Shown: positions 32,943 through 41,006 of the stretch, piece after piece
Position numbering within the stretch: the stretch's first letter is position 1
Layout: the number at the start of each line of letters is the position of its first letter
Assembly: GCF_015711605.1 (NCBI RefSeq)
Contig: NZ_JABTEZ010000002.1
Location: 124,001-188,000 of the forward strand
DNA from: Planomonospora sp. ID67723
GTDB lineage: Bacteria > Actinomycetota > Actinomycetes > Streptosporangiales > Streptosporangiaceae
Length of the DNA: 64,000 nt
Reading direction: 5' to 3'
Translations under genes and position numbers: made by a program
Notes under the pieces: model-generated
What the model saw: only the letters and a program-made list of their open reading frames with translations
Databases searched by the model: none
Told to the model about the DNA's origin: nothing

Positions 32943-34085
32943 GTGGCGGGATTCCGGGACCGTACGGCCATCGCCGGCGTCGGGTACACGCGGTTCTCCA
33001 GGAACTCCGGGGTGAGCACGCTGACCCTGGCCTGCGAGGCGATCATGGCCGCCCTGGAGGACGCGGGCCTGAGCGCCGACGACGTGGACGGCCTGGCCAC
33101 CCATCGGGTCGGCGACTCGGCCGCCCCCTCGGTGGTCGGCCCCGCGCTCGGCATCCACGAGCCGGTCTGGCACCTCGACCAGTTCGGCGGCGGCAGCGTC
33201 TCGCACGCCGTGATCGGGCAGGCCGCGCTCGCGGTCGCGGCGGGCGTGGCCGAGACGGTCGTCTGCTACCGGGCGATCAACGCGCGCTCGGAGTTCCGGA
33301 TGGGCGGGACGGGACGAGGTCTGCCGGTCAGTCCGGAGGTCCAGTACCAGGCGCCGTACGGATACGTCGCGCCGCCGCAGCAGTACGCGATGTTCGCCCG
33401 TGCCCACATGAGCAAATACGGCACCAAAGAGGAGCACTTCGGGCAGCTGGCCGTACGGCAGCGCGCCAGCGCGGTGAAGAACCCCCGGGCGTTGATGCGC
33501 ACCCCGATCACCCTGGACGACTACCTCGCCGGCCGCTGGATCGCCGAACCGTTCCGGCTGCTCGACTGCTGCCTGGAGACCGACGGCGCCTGCGCGCTGG
33601 TCGTCACCACCGCCGAGCGGGCCGCCGGCCTGCGCCGGACGCCGGTGCTGATCTCCGCGGCGGCCTGGGGAGGCGGCGACTCCTTCCTGTCCGGCGGCAA
33701 CCCCGACGTCACGGTGACCGCCGCCGCGGAGATGGCCCCGCGCCTGTACCGGCAGGCGGGCGTCGGACCGGCCGAGATCGACGTGGCCGAGATCTACGAC
33801 TGCTTCACCTACTCGGTCGTGGTCCAGCTGGAGGACTACGGCTTCTGCGCCAAGGGCGAGGGCGGGCCGTACGCCGCCTCCGGCGAGGGGGTCCCGGTCA
33901 ACACGCACGGCGGGTTCCTCTCGGAGGGGTACGTGCACGGGATCAACCACGTCGCCGAGGCCGTCTCGCAGTTGCGGGGCGACGCGGGCGACCGGCAGGT
34001 GGACGGCGCCGAGGTGGCCCTGTCCACCGCCCAGCCCGGCTACATCCTGCCCGCCACCTCGGCGCTGATCCTCAGGAAGGGGTGA
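32943..34085 (+). CDS. Thiolase-fold lipid-transfer/aldolase protein (Ltp2-like)
   Basis: The protein has 380 residues. GTG at 32943 is preceded by GGAAGGAG. The thiolase fold is clear (TAIAGVGYTRFSRNSG, AEIYDCFTYS, VNTHGGFLSEG), but the loop that holds the nucleophilic Cys in thiolases reads QFGGGSVSHA and has no Cys. This is the pattern of Ltp2/SCP-x-like proteins, which act as retro-aldolases on steroid side-chain CoA esters together with a DUF35 partner. That partner is the next gene, four bases downstream. The exact CoA substrate is not known. Confidence 0.87.
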   Translation: MAGFRDRTAIAGVGYTRFSRNSGVSTLTLACEAIMAALEDAGLSADDVDGLATHRVGDSAAPSVVGPALGIHEPVWHLDQFGGGSVSHAVIGQAALAVAAGVAETVVCYRAINARSEFRMGGTGRGLPVSPEVQYQAPYGYVAPPQQYAMFARAHMSKYGTKEEHFGQLAVRQRASAVKNPRALMRTPITLDDYLAGRWIAEPFRLLDCCLETDGACALVVTTAERAAGLRRTPVLISAAAWGGGDSFLSGGNPDVTVTAAAEMAPRLYRQAGVGPAEIDVAEIYDCFTYSVVVQLEDYGFCAKGEGGPYAASGEGVPVNTHGGFLSEGYVHGINHVAEAVSQLRGDAGDRQVDGAEVALSTAQPGYILPATSALILRKG

Positions 34086-34089
34086 ACCG

Positions 34090-34491
34090 GTGTCCGCGGA
34101 GGCGATCCGCCCGGTGACCGACCGGGACTCGGCGCCGTGGTGGGAGCGGACCGCCCGGCACGAGTTCGCGGTCCAGGAGTGCGAGACCTGCGGCACGCTC
34201 CGCTTCCCGGCCCGCGCCTACTGCCACCGCTGCCGGACCCCCCGCTGGCGCTGGCGGCAGATCGAGCCCGTCGGCCGGATCGAGAGCTGGATCGTCAGCC
34301 ACCAGCCCTTCCTGCCGGGAGCGCGGGAGCCGTACGTCGTGGTGAGAGTGCGGCTGGCCGAGGCGCTCGAGTGCGTTGTGTACGGCAACTGGCGGGGAGA
34401 CGGGCCCCCCGAGGACGGGCAGCTCGTCCGGGGGTCCTTCACCGCAGTGGACGAGGCGCTCTCGCTGGTCGACTGGGGTCCGGCGGGCTGA
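34090..34491 (+). CDS. DUF35 OB-fold zinc-ribbon protein, partner of the Ltp2-like aldolase
   Basis: The protein has 133 residues. The zinc ribbon CETCGTLRFPARAYCHRC is followed by an OB-fold (GRIESWIVSHQPFLPGAREPYVVVRVRL) that in related complexes binds the acyl-CoA. DUF35 proteins form stable complexes with thiolase-fold partners such as Ltp2. GTG at 34090 has AGGAAGG upstream, and four bases separate it from the aldolase stop, so the two are co-translated. Confidence 0.9.
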   Translation: MSAEAIRPVTDRDSAPWWERTARHEFAVQECETCGTLRFPARAYCHRCRTPRWRWRQIEPVGRIESWIVSHQPFLPGAREPYVVVRVRLAEALECVVYGNWRGDGPPEDGQLVRGSFTAVDEALSLVDWGPAG

Positions 34492-34827
34492 GCGCGCGGC
34501 CCCGGGCCCAGCCGGCCGTGCACGGTGATCCGCTCGCCGGTCCGCAGCCGGGCCTTCCGCGAACCCGGGCGGTAGTCCCAGACGCACGTGTCCTCGGGCG
34601 CGTCCGGGCAGGAGGCCGGGAACAGGCCGCCCCCGGCGGTGGCGGCCTCCAGCAGGGGCGACCCGCCGATCAGCCGGAGCCGTACGGCGTTCGCGGCGGG
34701 CCGGGCCGCCGGGTCCTTCGAACGCCCCCGTCTCCGGTGAGACAGCCGCCTGCTCGCCCATCATGGTCATGGGCCCGCGATGGAGAGAAGGGCCGTCAGA
34801 GCCGCGGGACAGGACGCGAAAGCGCGC

Positions 34828-34854
34828 CCTGGCGGGCGTGGGGGACCCGCCAGG
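34828..34854. terminator. Hairpin with 9-bp arms CCTGGCGGG/CCCGCCAGG
   Basis: A perfect 9-bp stem with a 9-base loop, in the convergent intergenic region. It probably acts on the catabolic transcript coming from the left. Confidence 0.6.
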
Positions 34855-34881
34855 ACGCGTTCCGCCCCCGCGCGGCGGCTA

Positions 34882-34909
34882 GAGGACCCCGGCGAGGGAT
34901 GGGGTCCTC
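34882..34909. terminator. Hairpin with 9-bp arms GAGGACCCC/GGGGTCCTC
   Basis: A perfect 9-bp stem with a 10-base loop, eight bases past the end of the minus-strand gene at 34917. It suits termination of that gene. Confidence 0.65.
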
Positions 34910-34916
34910 CGGCCGG

Positions 34917-35264
34917 CTACTCGCGCAGGGAGTCGGTGGGGATGAAGTCCGCGGCCTCCGCGTCGTCTGCCTCGTTCTCGGAGGCCGGCCGCCGGTAGTG
35001 CAGGGCGATCAGCCGTGCGGCTCCGACCGGGTCGTCCGCCGGATGCGAGACCTCGCGCCCGTCCTCATGCCATACGAACGATCCGTTCTTGCACCACACG
35101 GTCAGATCGGTCAGCACCGAAAGCACGGACATCCCGCTCCCATTGCTCTGGTAGGTGTGGGTGAATCCCAGGCGATGCAACGCGTAACGCAGTAAACGCG
35201 TCGCCTCGCAGGGATCGCGCCAGGGCAGGTACGGAGTACCCGCGCGGGCCGACAGCACCGGCAT
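34917..35264 (-). CDS. Small conserved-type hypothetical protein, divergent from GntR gene
   Basis: The protein has 115 residues. No known domain is recognised. The middle part (LGFTHTYQSNGSGMSVLSVLTDLTVWCKNGSFVWHEDGREVSHPADDPVGAARLIALHYRRP) has well-spaced charged and hydrophobic residues and looks folded. The tail is acidic. Such small proteins beside GntR genes are common in Streptosporangiales-like genomes, and the shared 130-base promoter region with a GntR operator suggests joint control. It has its own terminator hairpin. Confidence 0.65.
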   Translation of the reverse strand: MPVLSARAGTPYLPWRDPCEATRLLRYALHRLGFTHTYQSNGSGMSVLSVLTDLTVWCKNGSFVWHEDGREVSHPADDPVGAARLIALHYRRPASENEADDAEAADFIPTDSLRE

Positions 35265-35349
35265 TCACCCCCTGCCGACCTTTCGGTGGATTTGTACCAA
35301 CGATTGGATGATGCGGCTCTCGGAGGGCTGGGTCAAGGGGCTGTTCCCC

Positions 35350-35370
35350 ACTAGAACCAGATCGTCTAGT
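35350..35370. promoter_or_regulatory. Operator-like dyad ACTAGA-N9-TCTAGT before GntR gene
   Basis: Perfect 6-bp arms separated by 9 bases, centred 35 bases before the GntR start. GntR/HutC-type regulators bind dyads with TCTAGA-like halves, so autoregulation is likely. Confidence 0.6.
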
Positions 35371-35393
35371 TTTGTTGGAATAAAGGGGACTTA

Positions 35394-36140
35394 ATGGCAC
35401 GGTCAACGCTGTACCAATTGGTGGCCTCCGAGCTCAGGAGGACCATCTACTCCGGCGTGCTCGGGCCAGGGGACCAGTTGCCGACCGAGGCGGAGCTCAT
35501 GACTGCCCACCAGGTGAGCCGCAACACCGTCCGGCTGGCCCTGGGCGAACTGGTCAACGAGGGCCTGGTCACCCGTACCCCGCGCCGCGGGACCGTGGTG
35601 CGGGAGCGCCGCCCGCTGCTCATCCACCCGCAGCGCGAGCTCCAGCCGCAGCCGGGGGAGACCCGCGAGGCCTTCGCGTGGGCGGTCTCCCGGGAGGGGC
35701 GCGAGCCGAGCCAGGAGATCGAGGTCTCGATCGTGCACCCCCCCGAGGAGATCGCCAGCAGGCTGGAACTGCCCGACGAGGAACTCGCCGTGGTCCGCCG
35801 CCGGCTGCGGTTCGTGGACGGCCAGCCGTACAACACCAACGACTCCTACTTCCCGCTCGCGCTCGTCTCGGGCTCCGAGATCGCCCGCCCCGGAGACATC
35901 GCGCGCGGGGCCAACCGGGTGCTGGAGGAGCTCGGCCACCCCCAGACCAGGGTGGTGGACGACATCTGGGCGAGGATGCCCACCAGTTCGGAGGCCGAGC
36001 GCCTCCAGCTCCAGCTGGGCACACCGGTCGTCGTCTACGTCCGGGTCGGATACGACGGGGAGGGCACCCCCGTGCGCGTCGCCGTCTCCGTTCTCCCCGC
36101 GGACAAGCACCTGATCAGATACGAGCTGGAAAGCCGTTGA
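35394..36140 (+). CDS. GntR-family regulator with UTRA domain (HutC type)
   Basis: The protein has 248 residues. The N-terminal winged helix (LYQLVASELRRTIYSGVLGPGDQLPTEAELMTAHQVSRNTVRLALGELVNEGLVTRTPRRGT) is a textbook GntR domain. Residues about 90-245 form a UTRA ligand-binding domain (ELAVVRRRLRFVDGQPYNTNDSYFPLALV, TPVVYVRVGYDGEGTPVRVAVSVLPADKHLIRYEL). Related actinobacterial proteins often contribute to plasmid transfer or sugar sensing; the ligand is not known. GGGGAC stands just before the ATG. Confidence 0.92.
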   Translation: MARSTLYQLVASELRRTIYSGVLGPGDQLPTEAELMTAHQVSRNTVRLALGELVNEGLVTRTPRRGTVVRERRPLLIHPQRELQPQPGETREAFAWAVSREGREPSQEIEVSIVHPPEEIASRLELPDEELAVVRRRLRFVDGQPYNTNDSYFPLALVSGSEIARPGDIARGANRVLEELGHPQTRVVDDIWARMPTSSEAERLQLQLGTPVVVYVRVGYDGEGTPVRVAVSVLPADKHLIRYELESR

Positions 36141-36149
36141 GGTCCCCGT

Positions 36150-36196
36150 GGCCGCCCTGACCGGGCGGCCTCCGTCCCGCCCGTGCCACGGGCGGG
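36150..36196 (+). terminator. Twin hairpins after GntR gene
   Basis: GGCCGCCC-N5-GGGCGGCC (36150-36170) is followed at once by CCCGCCCGT-GCC-ACGGGCGGG (36176-36196). Both are perfect stems, ten bases past the stop codon. Confidence 0.65.
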
Positions 36197-36353
36197 CACC
36201 CGGCCGCGTCCGTCACGCGGGCCGGTGCGGTCTCTTTCTGCGCTTCGCCTCGGGCCCCTAGCGGCCTCCCGCGGTCCGGCATGGATGCCGTGCGCCACCG
36301 ATCAGACACTCTCCGTGTCATCTCGCACACCCACCGCAACGAAGGGATGAACC

Positions 36354-36971
36354 ATGCACTCGAACACCGTCGATCTCGCCACACCGCGTCGGCTGACGTT
36401 GCGCAGGGCGACCGGCGACGACCTCCCCGCCGTGCTCGCCCTGCTCGCGGAGACCGCGGCCTGGCTGGACTCGCGGGGCATCCGCCAGTGGCCGGCCGGG
36501 GGCTTCCCCGCCGGGCGCATCGCCCCGCTGATCGAGGAGGGCGCCATGTACGTGGTGCACGGCGCGGACGGCCCGGCCGCCACCGTCGCCCTGGACGGCC
36601 ACGCCGACCCCGAGTTCTGGACCCCCGGGGACGGTCCCGGCTCCGCGCTCTACGTCCACAAGCTCTCGGTGGCCCGCAGCCACTGCGGCCGCGGTCTGGG
36701 CGAGGCGCTGCTCGACTGGGCGGGACTGCGCGTGCTCGCCGCGGGCAGGAGATGGCTCCGGTTGGACTGCGCCAAGGACAACCCGGGGTTGCAGGCCTAC
36801 TACCGGCGGCAGCGGTTCACCCACCTGCGCACGGTCGACCTCCCGCACCGTGCCTCCGGAGCCCTGTTCCAGCGGGCCGGAGGTCTGCGCGGCGGCATCC
36901 CCGGGACGATTCTGCCGTTCGCGGACCATCGCGGACCGGTGGGCGCCGAACAGGTGGTGGAGCGCGTCTGA
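36354..36971 (+). CDS. GNAT-family N-acetyltransferase
   Basis: The protein has 205 residues. RRLTLRRATGDDLPAVLALLAETAAWL is a usual GNAT start. The acetyl-CoA site lies in ALYVHKLSVARSHCGRGLGEALLDWAG (Q/RxxGxG/A as HCGRGLG), followed by RRWLRLDCAKDNPGLQAYYRRQRFTHL. The acceptor substrate is unknown. GAAGGGATGA precedes the start. It is followed 43 bases on by cutC. Confidence 0.88.
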   Translation: MHSNTVDLATPRRLTLRRATGDDLPAVLALLAETAAWLDSRGIRQWPAGGFPAGRIAPLIEEGAMYVVHGADGPAATVALDGHADPEFWTPGDGPGSALYVHKLSVARSHCGRGLGEALLDWAGLRVLAAGRRWLRLDCAKDNPGLQAYYRRQRFTHLRTVDLPHRASGALFQRAGGLRGGIPGTILPFADHRGPVGAEQVVERV

Positions 36972-37014
36972 ACCAGGGCGATCCTAGGACAAAGCCATCC
37001 GATAGCCTCACCTC

Positions 37015-37689
37015 ATGACCGGATCCCTGCTTGAGGTGATCGCGCTCGACGTGCGTGACGCCGTCGCCGCCGAGGAGGGCGGCGCCGACCGCCTGGAGAT
37101 CGTCGCCGACATGATGTCCGACGGGCTCACCCCCGCGGTGGAGACGGTCGCGGCGATCTCCAGGGAGTGCACGCTGCCGCAGATGGTGATGCTTCGCGCC
37201 GACGCCTCGTTCCTGGCCGGGCCCGAGTCGCTGGAGAGCCTGCGGCGCGACGCCAAGGCGCTGGCCGAGGCGGGTGCGGCCGGGTTCGTGTTCGGTTTCC
37301 TGGACGCCGAGGGCGCGGTGGACCTGGCCGCCACCGAGGCGATGATCCACGCGGTGGCCCCGCTGCCCTGGACCTTCCACCGGGCGGTGGACCACGCGGC
37401 CGATCTCCAGGCGGCCTGGCGCGCCGTCCGGCTGCTGCCCAACCTCGCCACCGTGCTCACCGCGGGCTCCTCCGGAGGGGTGGGAGACGGCCTGCCCCTG
37501 CTGAAGACCCGTTGCGAGGCGGGCGACGGCCCGCTGATCATGGCGGGTGGCGGGCTGAGGCCCGCCCATGTCTCGGCCCTGCTGGAGTACGGCGTGCGCG
37601 CCTTCCACGTCGGGAGCGCCGTGCGGACGTCGTGGTCCGGCCCGGTCGACCCCCTCAGGGTCCGCCGCTGGCGGGACCTGATCGACTGA
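37015..37689 (+). CDS. cutC: CutC-family protein
   Basis: The protein has 224 residues. The CutC pattern is clear: LEVIALDVRDAVAAEEGGADRLEIVADM, GFVFGFLDAEGAVD, PWTFHRAVDHAADLQAAWRAV, TVLTAGSSGGVGDGLPLL and GGGLRPAHVSALLEYGVRAFHVGSAVR. CutC is a TIM-barrel protein once linked to copper homeostasis; its actual reaction is unsettled. The homologue here lacks metal-rich extensions, so the name is given by family only. Confidence 0.85.
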   Translation: MTGSLLEVIALDVRDAVAAEEGGADRLEIVADMMSDGLTPAVETVAAISRECTLPQMVMLRADASFLAGPESLESLRRDAKALAEAGAAGFVFGFLDAEGAVDLAATEAMIHAVAPLPWTFHRAVDHAADLQAAWRAVRLLPNLATVLTAGSSGGVGDGLPLLKTRCEAGDGPLIMAGGGLRPAHVSALLEYGVRAFHVGSAVRTSWSGPVDPLRVRRWRDLID

Positions 37690-37758
37690 TCGGCCGGGCT
37701 CCGGCACCGCGGACGCCTTGCCTGCCCCGCCCCCGCCGGTCCGCCCGGAGAGTCCCTA

Positions 37759-37811
37759 TCAGAGGGCCCTTCTCAGAGGGCCCGCATCAGAGGGCCCGCA
37801 TCAGAGAGCCA
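37759..37811. repeat. Four tandem 14-bp repeats at a gene end
   Basis: The unit TCAGAGGGCCC plus three bases begins at 37759, 37773, 37787 and, in a changed form, 37801. The last unit contains the stop codon of the minus-strand DUF6986 gene. GGGCCC in every unit makes the block self-complementary, so it may also act as a transcription stop. Repeat number may vary between strains. Confidence 0.75.
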
Positions 37812-38967
37812 GGCCCGCCCGGCGCAGCGCGGCGGCCATCGTCTTGACCGTCGCGGGCTCGTCCATCACCCCGCCGCCCGCCTCGCGCTGCTCCTGCCAG
37901 GCCCGGACCCGCTGGTCGAACTCGGCGTGGTGGCGCAGGTGGAAGGCGTAGACCGTGACGAAGCGGCTGACGAGATGCGAGGGATGCATGTCCCAGCCCT
38001 GGTAGAAGCCGTGCCGCAGCGAGTGCCCGACCAGCTCGGCGTGACGGGCCCACAGCGCGTGGACGTCGTCCCTGCCGTCGGAGGCGGGCGAGGCGGCCAG
38101 CGAACCGTCCGACAGCTCGACGCCGGTCCCGGCGAACGCCGTCTGCATGACGTGCCGGGCGTGGTCGCAGGCCGGGTGGTCCAGCCGCTGCTCGTGCGGG
38201 GGGAGCGAGCAGCTCGCGGTGTAGTCGAAGACGCCGAAGTGCGCGGCCGCCAGCCTGCCGCCGAGTGAGGCGGCCAGGCCGGTGTCGAGGAATCCCACCG
38301 TCTGGGTGGCCTCGACCTGGACCTCGAACCGGAGCGTCCCCCCGGGCAGGCCCAGTCCCTGCTCCAGGGCGGCCAGGCAGTCGGCGAACTGGTACAGGTA
38401 GTCCCTCATCAGCACCTTGGGGAAGGTGACCGTGAACCCCTCCGGCAGGGTTCCGGCCCGCTCGGTCACCCCCGTGAGGAACCCGTCCAGCGTCCGCAGG
38501 CTCCGGCCGGGGTCGCCGTCGGCGAACGACTTCACCCGCAGCCCCCAGCGGCGGGGGAGCGCGCCCGCCGCGTGCAGGGCGGCGACCGCCTCGGCGGCCC
38601 CGGCGGCGTGGCCGTCCTCCTCGGCGGGGCGCACGCCGTACCCGTCCTCGAAGTCGATCCGCAGGTCCTCGACGGGCTCCCGGGAGAGCTTGGCGGCCAC
38701 TCTGCCGTGCACGTCGCCGGCCAGCGGCGCCGGGAGGCCGAAGAGCGCACCGAGGTGCTCGGGTCCCGGCAGGTGCCGGGTGAACAGCTCCAGCGCCGCT
38801 GCCCCCCACTCCGCGACCGTCCCCGCGCCGAACCGGTCGGCCGGCACGTAGACGGTGTGCACCGGCTGCCACCCGGGCGCCGCCGCCGGATATCTCACCG
38901 ACTGCTCCCGGTGGGCCCGTTCGAAGCCCGGGATCAGGGAGAGGGGGTCGGCGAGAGTGACGCGCAT
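37801..38967 (-). CDS. DUF6986 family protein (HpcH/HpaI aldolase-like)
   Basis: The protein has 388 residues. The metal-binding style of the aldolase superfamily is seen in EDLRIDFEDGYGVRPAEEDG, TLRFEVQVEATQTVGF and HFGVFDYTASCSL. HSLRHGFYQGWDMHPSHLVSRFVTVYAFHLRHH matches actinobacterial proteins that often stand near purine or ureide breakdown genes. No such genes are near here. The substrate is unknown. The start ATG at 38967 has CGAGGAG upstream. The stop codon lies in a 14-bp tandem repeat. Confidence 0.75.
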   Translation of the reverse strand: MRVTLADPLSLIPGFERAHREQSVRYPAAAPGWQPVHTVYVPADRFGAGTVAEWGAAALELFTRHLPGPEHLGALFGLPAPLAGDVHGRVAAKLSREPVEDLRIDFEDGYGVRPAEEDGHAAGAAEAVAALHAAGALPRRWGLRVKSFADGDPGRSLRTLDGFLTGVTERAGTLPEGFTVTFPKVLMRDYLYQFADCLAALEQGLGLPGGTLRFEVQVEATQTVGFLDTGLAASLGGRLAAAHFGVFDYTASCSLPPHEQRLDHPACDHARHVMQTAFAGTGVELSDGSLAASPASDGRDDVHALWARHAELVGHSLRHGFYQGWDMHPSHLVSRFVTVYAFHLRHHAEFDQRVRAWQEQREAGGGVMDEPATVKTMAAALRRAGLAL

Positions 38968-39092
38968 GATGGTGCTCCTCGTGGACGTACGGGGGTCAAC
39001 CGAACCTTAGTGCGTCCCTCACGGCGGTCGCTCCGGGGAGTGCACGACCATCGGCACCCGGCGGAGCGGCAGGCAGGCCGTCCACATCGCCT

Positions 39093-39124
39093 GGGCGGCC
39101 CGGGCCGCCCGGGCCGCCCGGGCC
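39093..39124. repeat. GC-only repeat of GGGCCGCCC units at the end of the GGDEF gene
   Basis: GGGCGGCCC is followed by repeated GGGCCGCCC units. The first two make a perfect hairpin. The block ends at the stop of the minus-strand diguanylate cyclase and probably terminates its transcription. Confidence 0.55.
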
Positions 39125-40897
39125 TCAACCGGCGTCGGACGGGACCGGGGTGTCGCGATGGCGCCGCCGCTCGCCGGCGGGAGCGGCGACGAGCGGGGCT
39201 CCGGTGGCGCCGGAGGTGGCGCAGACGCGGTTACGTCCCTTGTGCTTGGCGGTGTACAGGTTCGCGTCGGCGAGAGCGAGAAGCTCGGCCTGGGTGCTGT
39301 CCGGCTGGGAGGCGGTGACGCCGATGCTCACGGTGACGGGCAGCTCGCCGGTGATCGACCGCCAGGAGCGGGCGGCGACGGCGGCCCTGAGGTCCTCCAG
39401 CCTGGCCACCGCCTCGGTCGGGGTCACCCCGGCCATGACCAGCAGGAACTCCTCGCCGCCCATCCGCGCGGCGAACCCCGGCGTGGCGCCGGCCGGGACG
39501 GCGTCGAGCATCGCGGAGATGGCGACCAGGACCTGGTCTCCCACATCGTGGGAGCAGGTGTCGTTGATCCTCTTGAAGTGGTCCAGGTCGACGAGCGCGA
39601 TCGTGACCGAACCGCCGGTCGCGGCGGCGTCGGTGAGGATGGCGGGCAGGTGCTCGTCGACGTAGCGGCGGTTGCGCAGCCCGGTGAGCGGGTCGCGGCG
39701 GGCCTGCTCGCGGAAGAGCTCGGCCTCCTGGCGGGCCTCGGCGGCCTCGAACATGGCCTGCCGGGTCCGGGCCCGGGCCTCCTGCTGGATGGAGACCAGT
39801 TCCTTCTCGGTGGCGTGGTAGACCTTGTACGCCTCGAAGGCCCGGCGGTAGTCGTTGGACGCGGCGTACAGCTCGGCCTGCTCCTGCCGCACCTGGACCA
39901 GGATCCTGGTGTAGCCGTGCTCCTCGCAGATCATCCGGCTCCGGTCGAGGCTGCGCTGGGCGTTCTTCGTGTCGCCCATGTGCCGCTGGGAGAGGGCCAG
40001 GGTGAGCAGCACCTCCGGGAGCACGGTGGCGTGCGTCAGCTCCTGGGACTCGTGCATCAGGATGCCGGTCTGGGCGGCCATCACGGCCTCGGGATAGTGG
40101 CCGAGCGCGATCTGCACCCGCGCCACGGTGTCCATGATGAGCGCGTCGGGGTCGTATCCGCCCATCTCGCTGATCGCCAGCAGGCGCTCGACGACCTCCC
40201 AGGCGACGTCGTACCGCCCGGCCTTGTACTCGGCGTAGGCGAGGTTGTTGAGCACCGTGACGTGCCGCTCCACGTCGATCGTGGCGGCCAGGCGCTCGGC
40301 CTGCCGGTACCGCTCGCGGGAGGCCTCCACGGAACCGGTCTCGTCGAGCGCGTCGGCCAGCTTCATCAGGTGGGTCAACCGGATGCGGGGCAGGGTGTCC
40401 TCGTCGAGCGCCTCCATGGAGCTCACCATGTGCTCCAGCACGGACGCCATGTCGGCGAGCTCCCAGTAGGCGCGCGCCATCATCAGATGGCTGCGGGCCA
40501 GCAGCGGCCGGCAGTCGTTGGTGACCGCCCACTGGTTGACCTGCCACATCACCGGGACCACCGAGGCCAGCTCGCCCCAGCGGGTCTGCACGTCGACCTG
40601 GACGAGCTTGGCGCGCAGCGCCAGGACGACCTCGCCGAGCTGCTCGGCCATCCGCTCCAGCTCCACGGCGCGGTCGTAGGCCACCTCCATGTTGTAGCCG
40701 GTGGTGCTCTCCAGGATGTCGAGCTCGGCCGCGATCTTTCCGGGCGTGAGAATGCCGGCAGATGAGGTGGATGCACCGGACGCGGCGCGCGCGTCCGTTC
40801 TGGCGACGGGGCCCTTGGGGGATCCGTGCGCAGAGTCTCCCGGGAGGGGGGTCCTCGACGCCTGCCCCGGGACTTCGTCAGCCATTGGTCCGTTCAC
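39125..40897 (-). CDS. TPR-GGDEF diguanylate cyclase
   Basis: The protein has 590 residues; GTG at 40897 or ATG at 40885 may start it. Residues about 60-390 form a TPR array (ATVLPEVLLTLALSQRHMGDTKNAQRSL, QAELYAASNDYRRAFEAYKVYHATEKEL), which ends in a long helix. The GGDEF domain (about 415-575) has DLDHFKRINDTCSHDVGD for Mg2+ and GTP, and an intact active site GGEEF. The RxxD inhibitory site normally placed just before it is absent, so c-di-GMP feedback is probably lost. It has no membrane segments; the TPR part probably senses a protein partner. c-di-GMP controls development in related actinomycetes. Confidence 0.9.
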   Translation of the reverse strand: MNGPMADEVPGQASRTPLPGDSAHGSPKGPVARTDARAASGASTSSAGILTPGKIAAELDILESTTGYNMEVAYDRAVELERMAEQLGEVVLALRAKLVQVDVQTRWGELASVVPVMWQVNQWAVTNDCRPLLARSHLMMARAYWELADMASVLEHMVSSMEALDEDTLPRIRLTHLMKLADALDETGSVEASRERYRQAERLAATIDVERHVTVLNNLAYAEYKAGRYDVAWEVVERLLAISEMGGYDPDALIMDTVARVQIALGHYPEAVMAAQTGILMHESQELTHATVLPEVLLTLALSQRHMGDTKNAQRSLDRSRMICEEHGYTRILVQVRQEQAELYAASNDYRRAFEAYKVYHATEKELVSIQQEARARTRQAMFEAAEARQEAELFREQARRDPLTGLRNRRYVDEHLPAILTDAAATGGSVTIALVDLDHFKRINDTCSHDVGDQVLVAISAMLDAVPAGATPGFAARMGGEEFLLVMAGVTPTEAVARLEDLRAAVAARSWRSITGELPVTVSIGVTASQPDSTQAELLALADANLYTAKHKGRNRVCATSGATGAPLVAAPAGERRRHRDTPVPSDAG

Positions 40898-41006
40898 GTA
40901 GCGTTCATCGGCGCGGGTGTCGGCCTCCTTAGCGATTTCGTCGGCCGGATGGTGGATCGGCCGGACGGTGGACCGAGCCGCCCCGCTCCGGCCGGGCCGC
41001 CGTGGC

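Larger units (their letters stand above)
34492..34916. other. Non-coding region with two strong hairpins between convergent genes
   Basis: These 425 bases lie between the DUF35 gene (+) and the small minus-strand gene at 34917. The hairpins at 34828-34854 and 34882-34909 end transcription from both sides. The minus strand at about 34500-34740 has a frame of protein-like composition (GERITVHGRLGPGPR, PEDTCVWDYRPGSRKARL) without a start or full length; it may be a gene remnant. Confidence 0.45.

Noticed and set aside
37759..37811. CRISPR-like repeat array
   Set aside because: The units are contiguous 14-bp repeats with no spacers and no cas genes are near.
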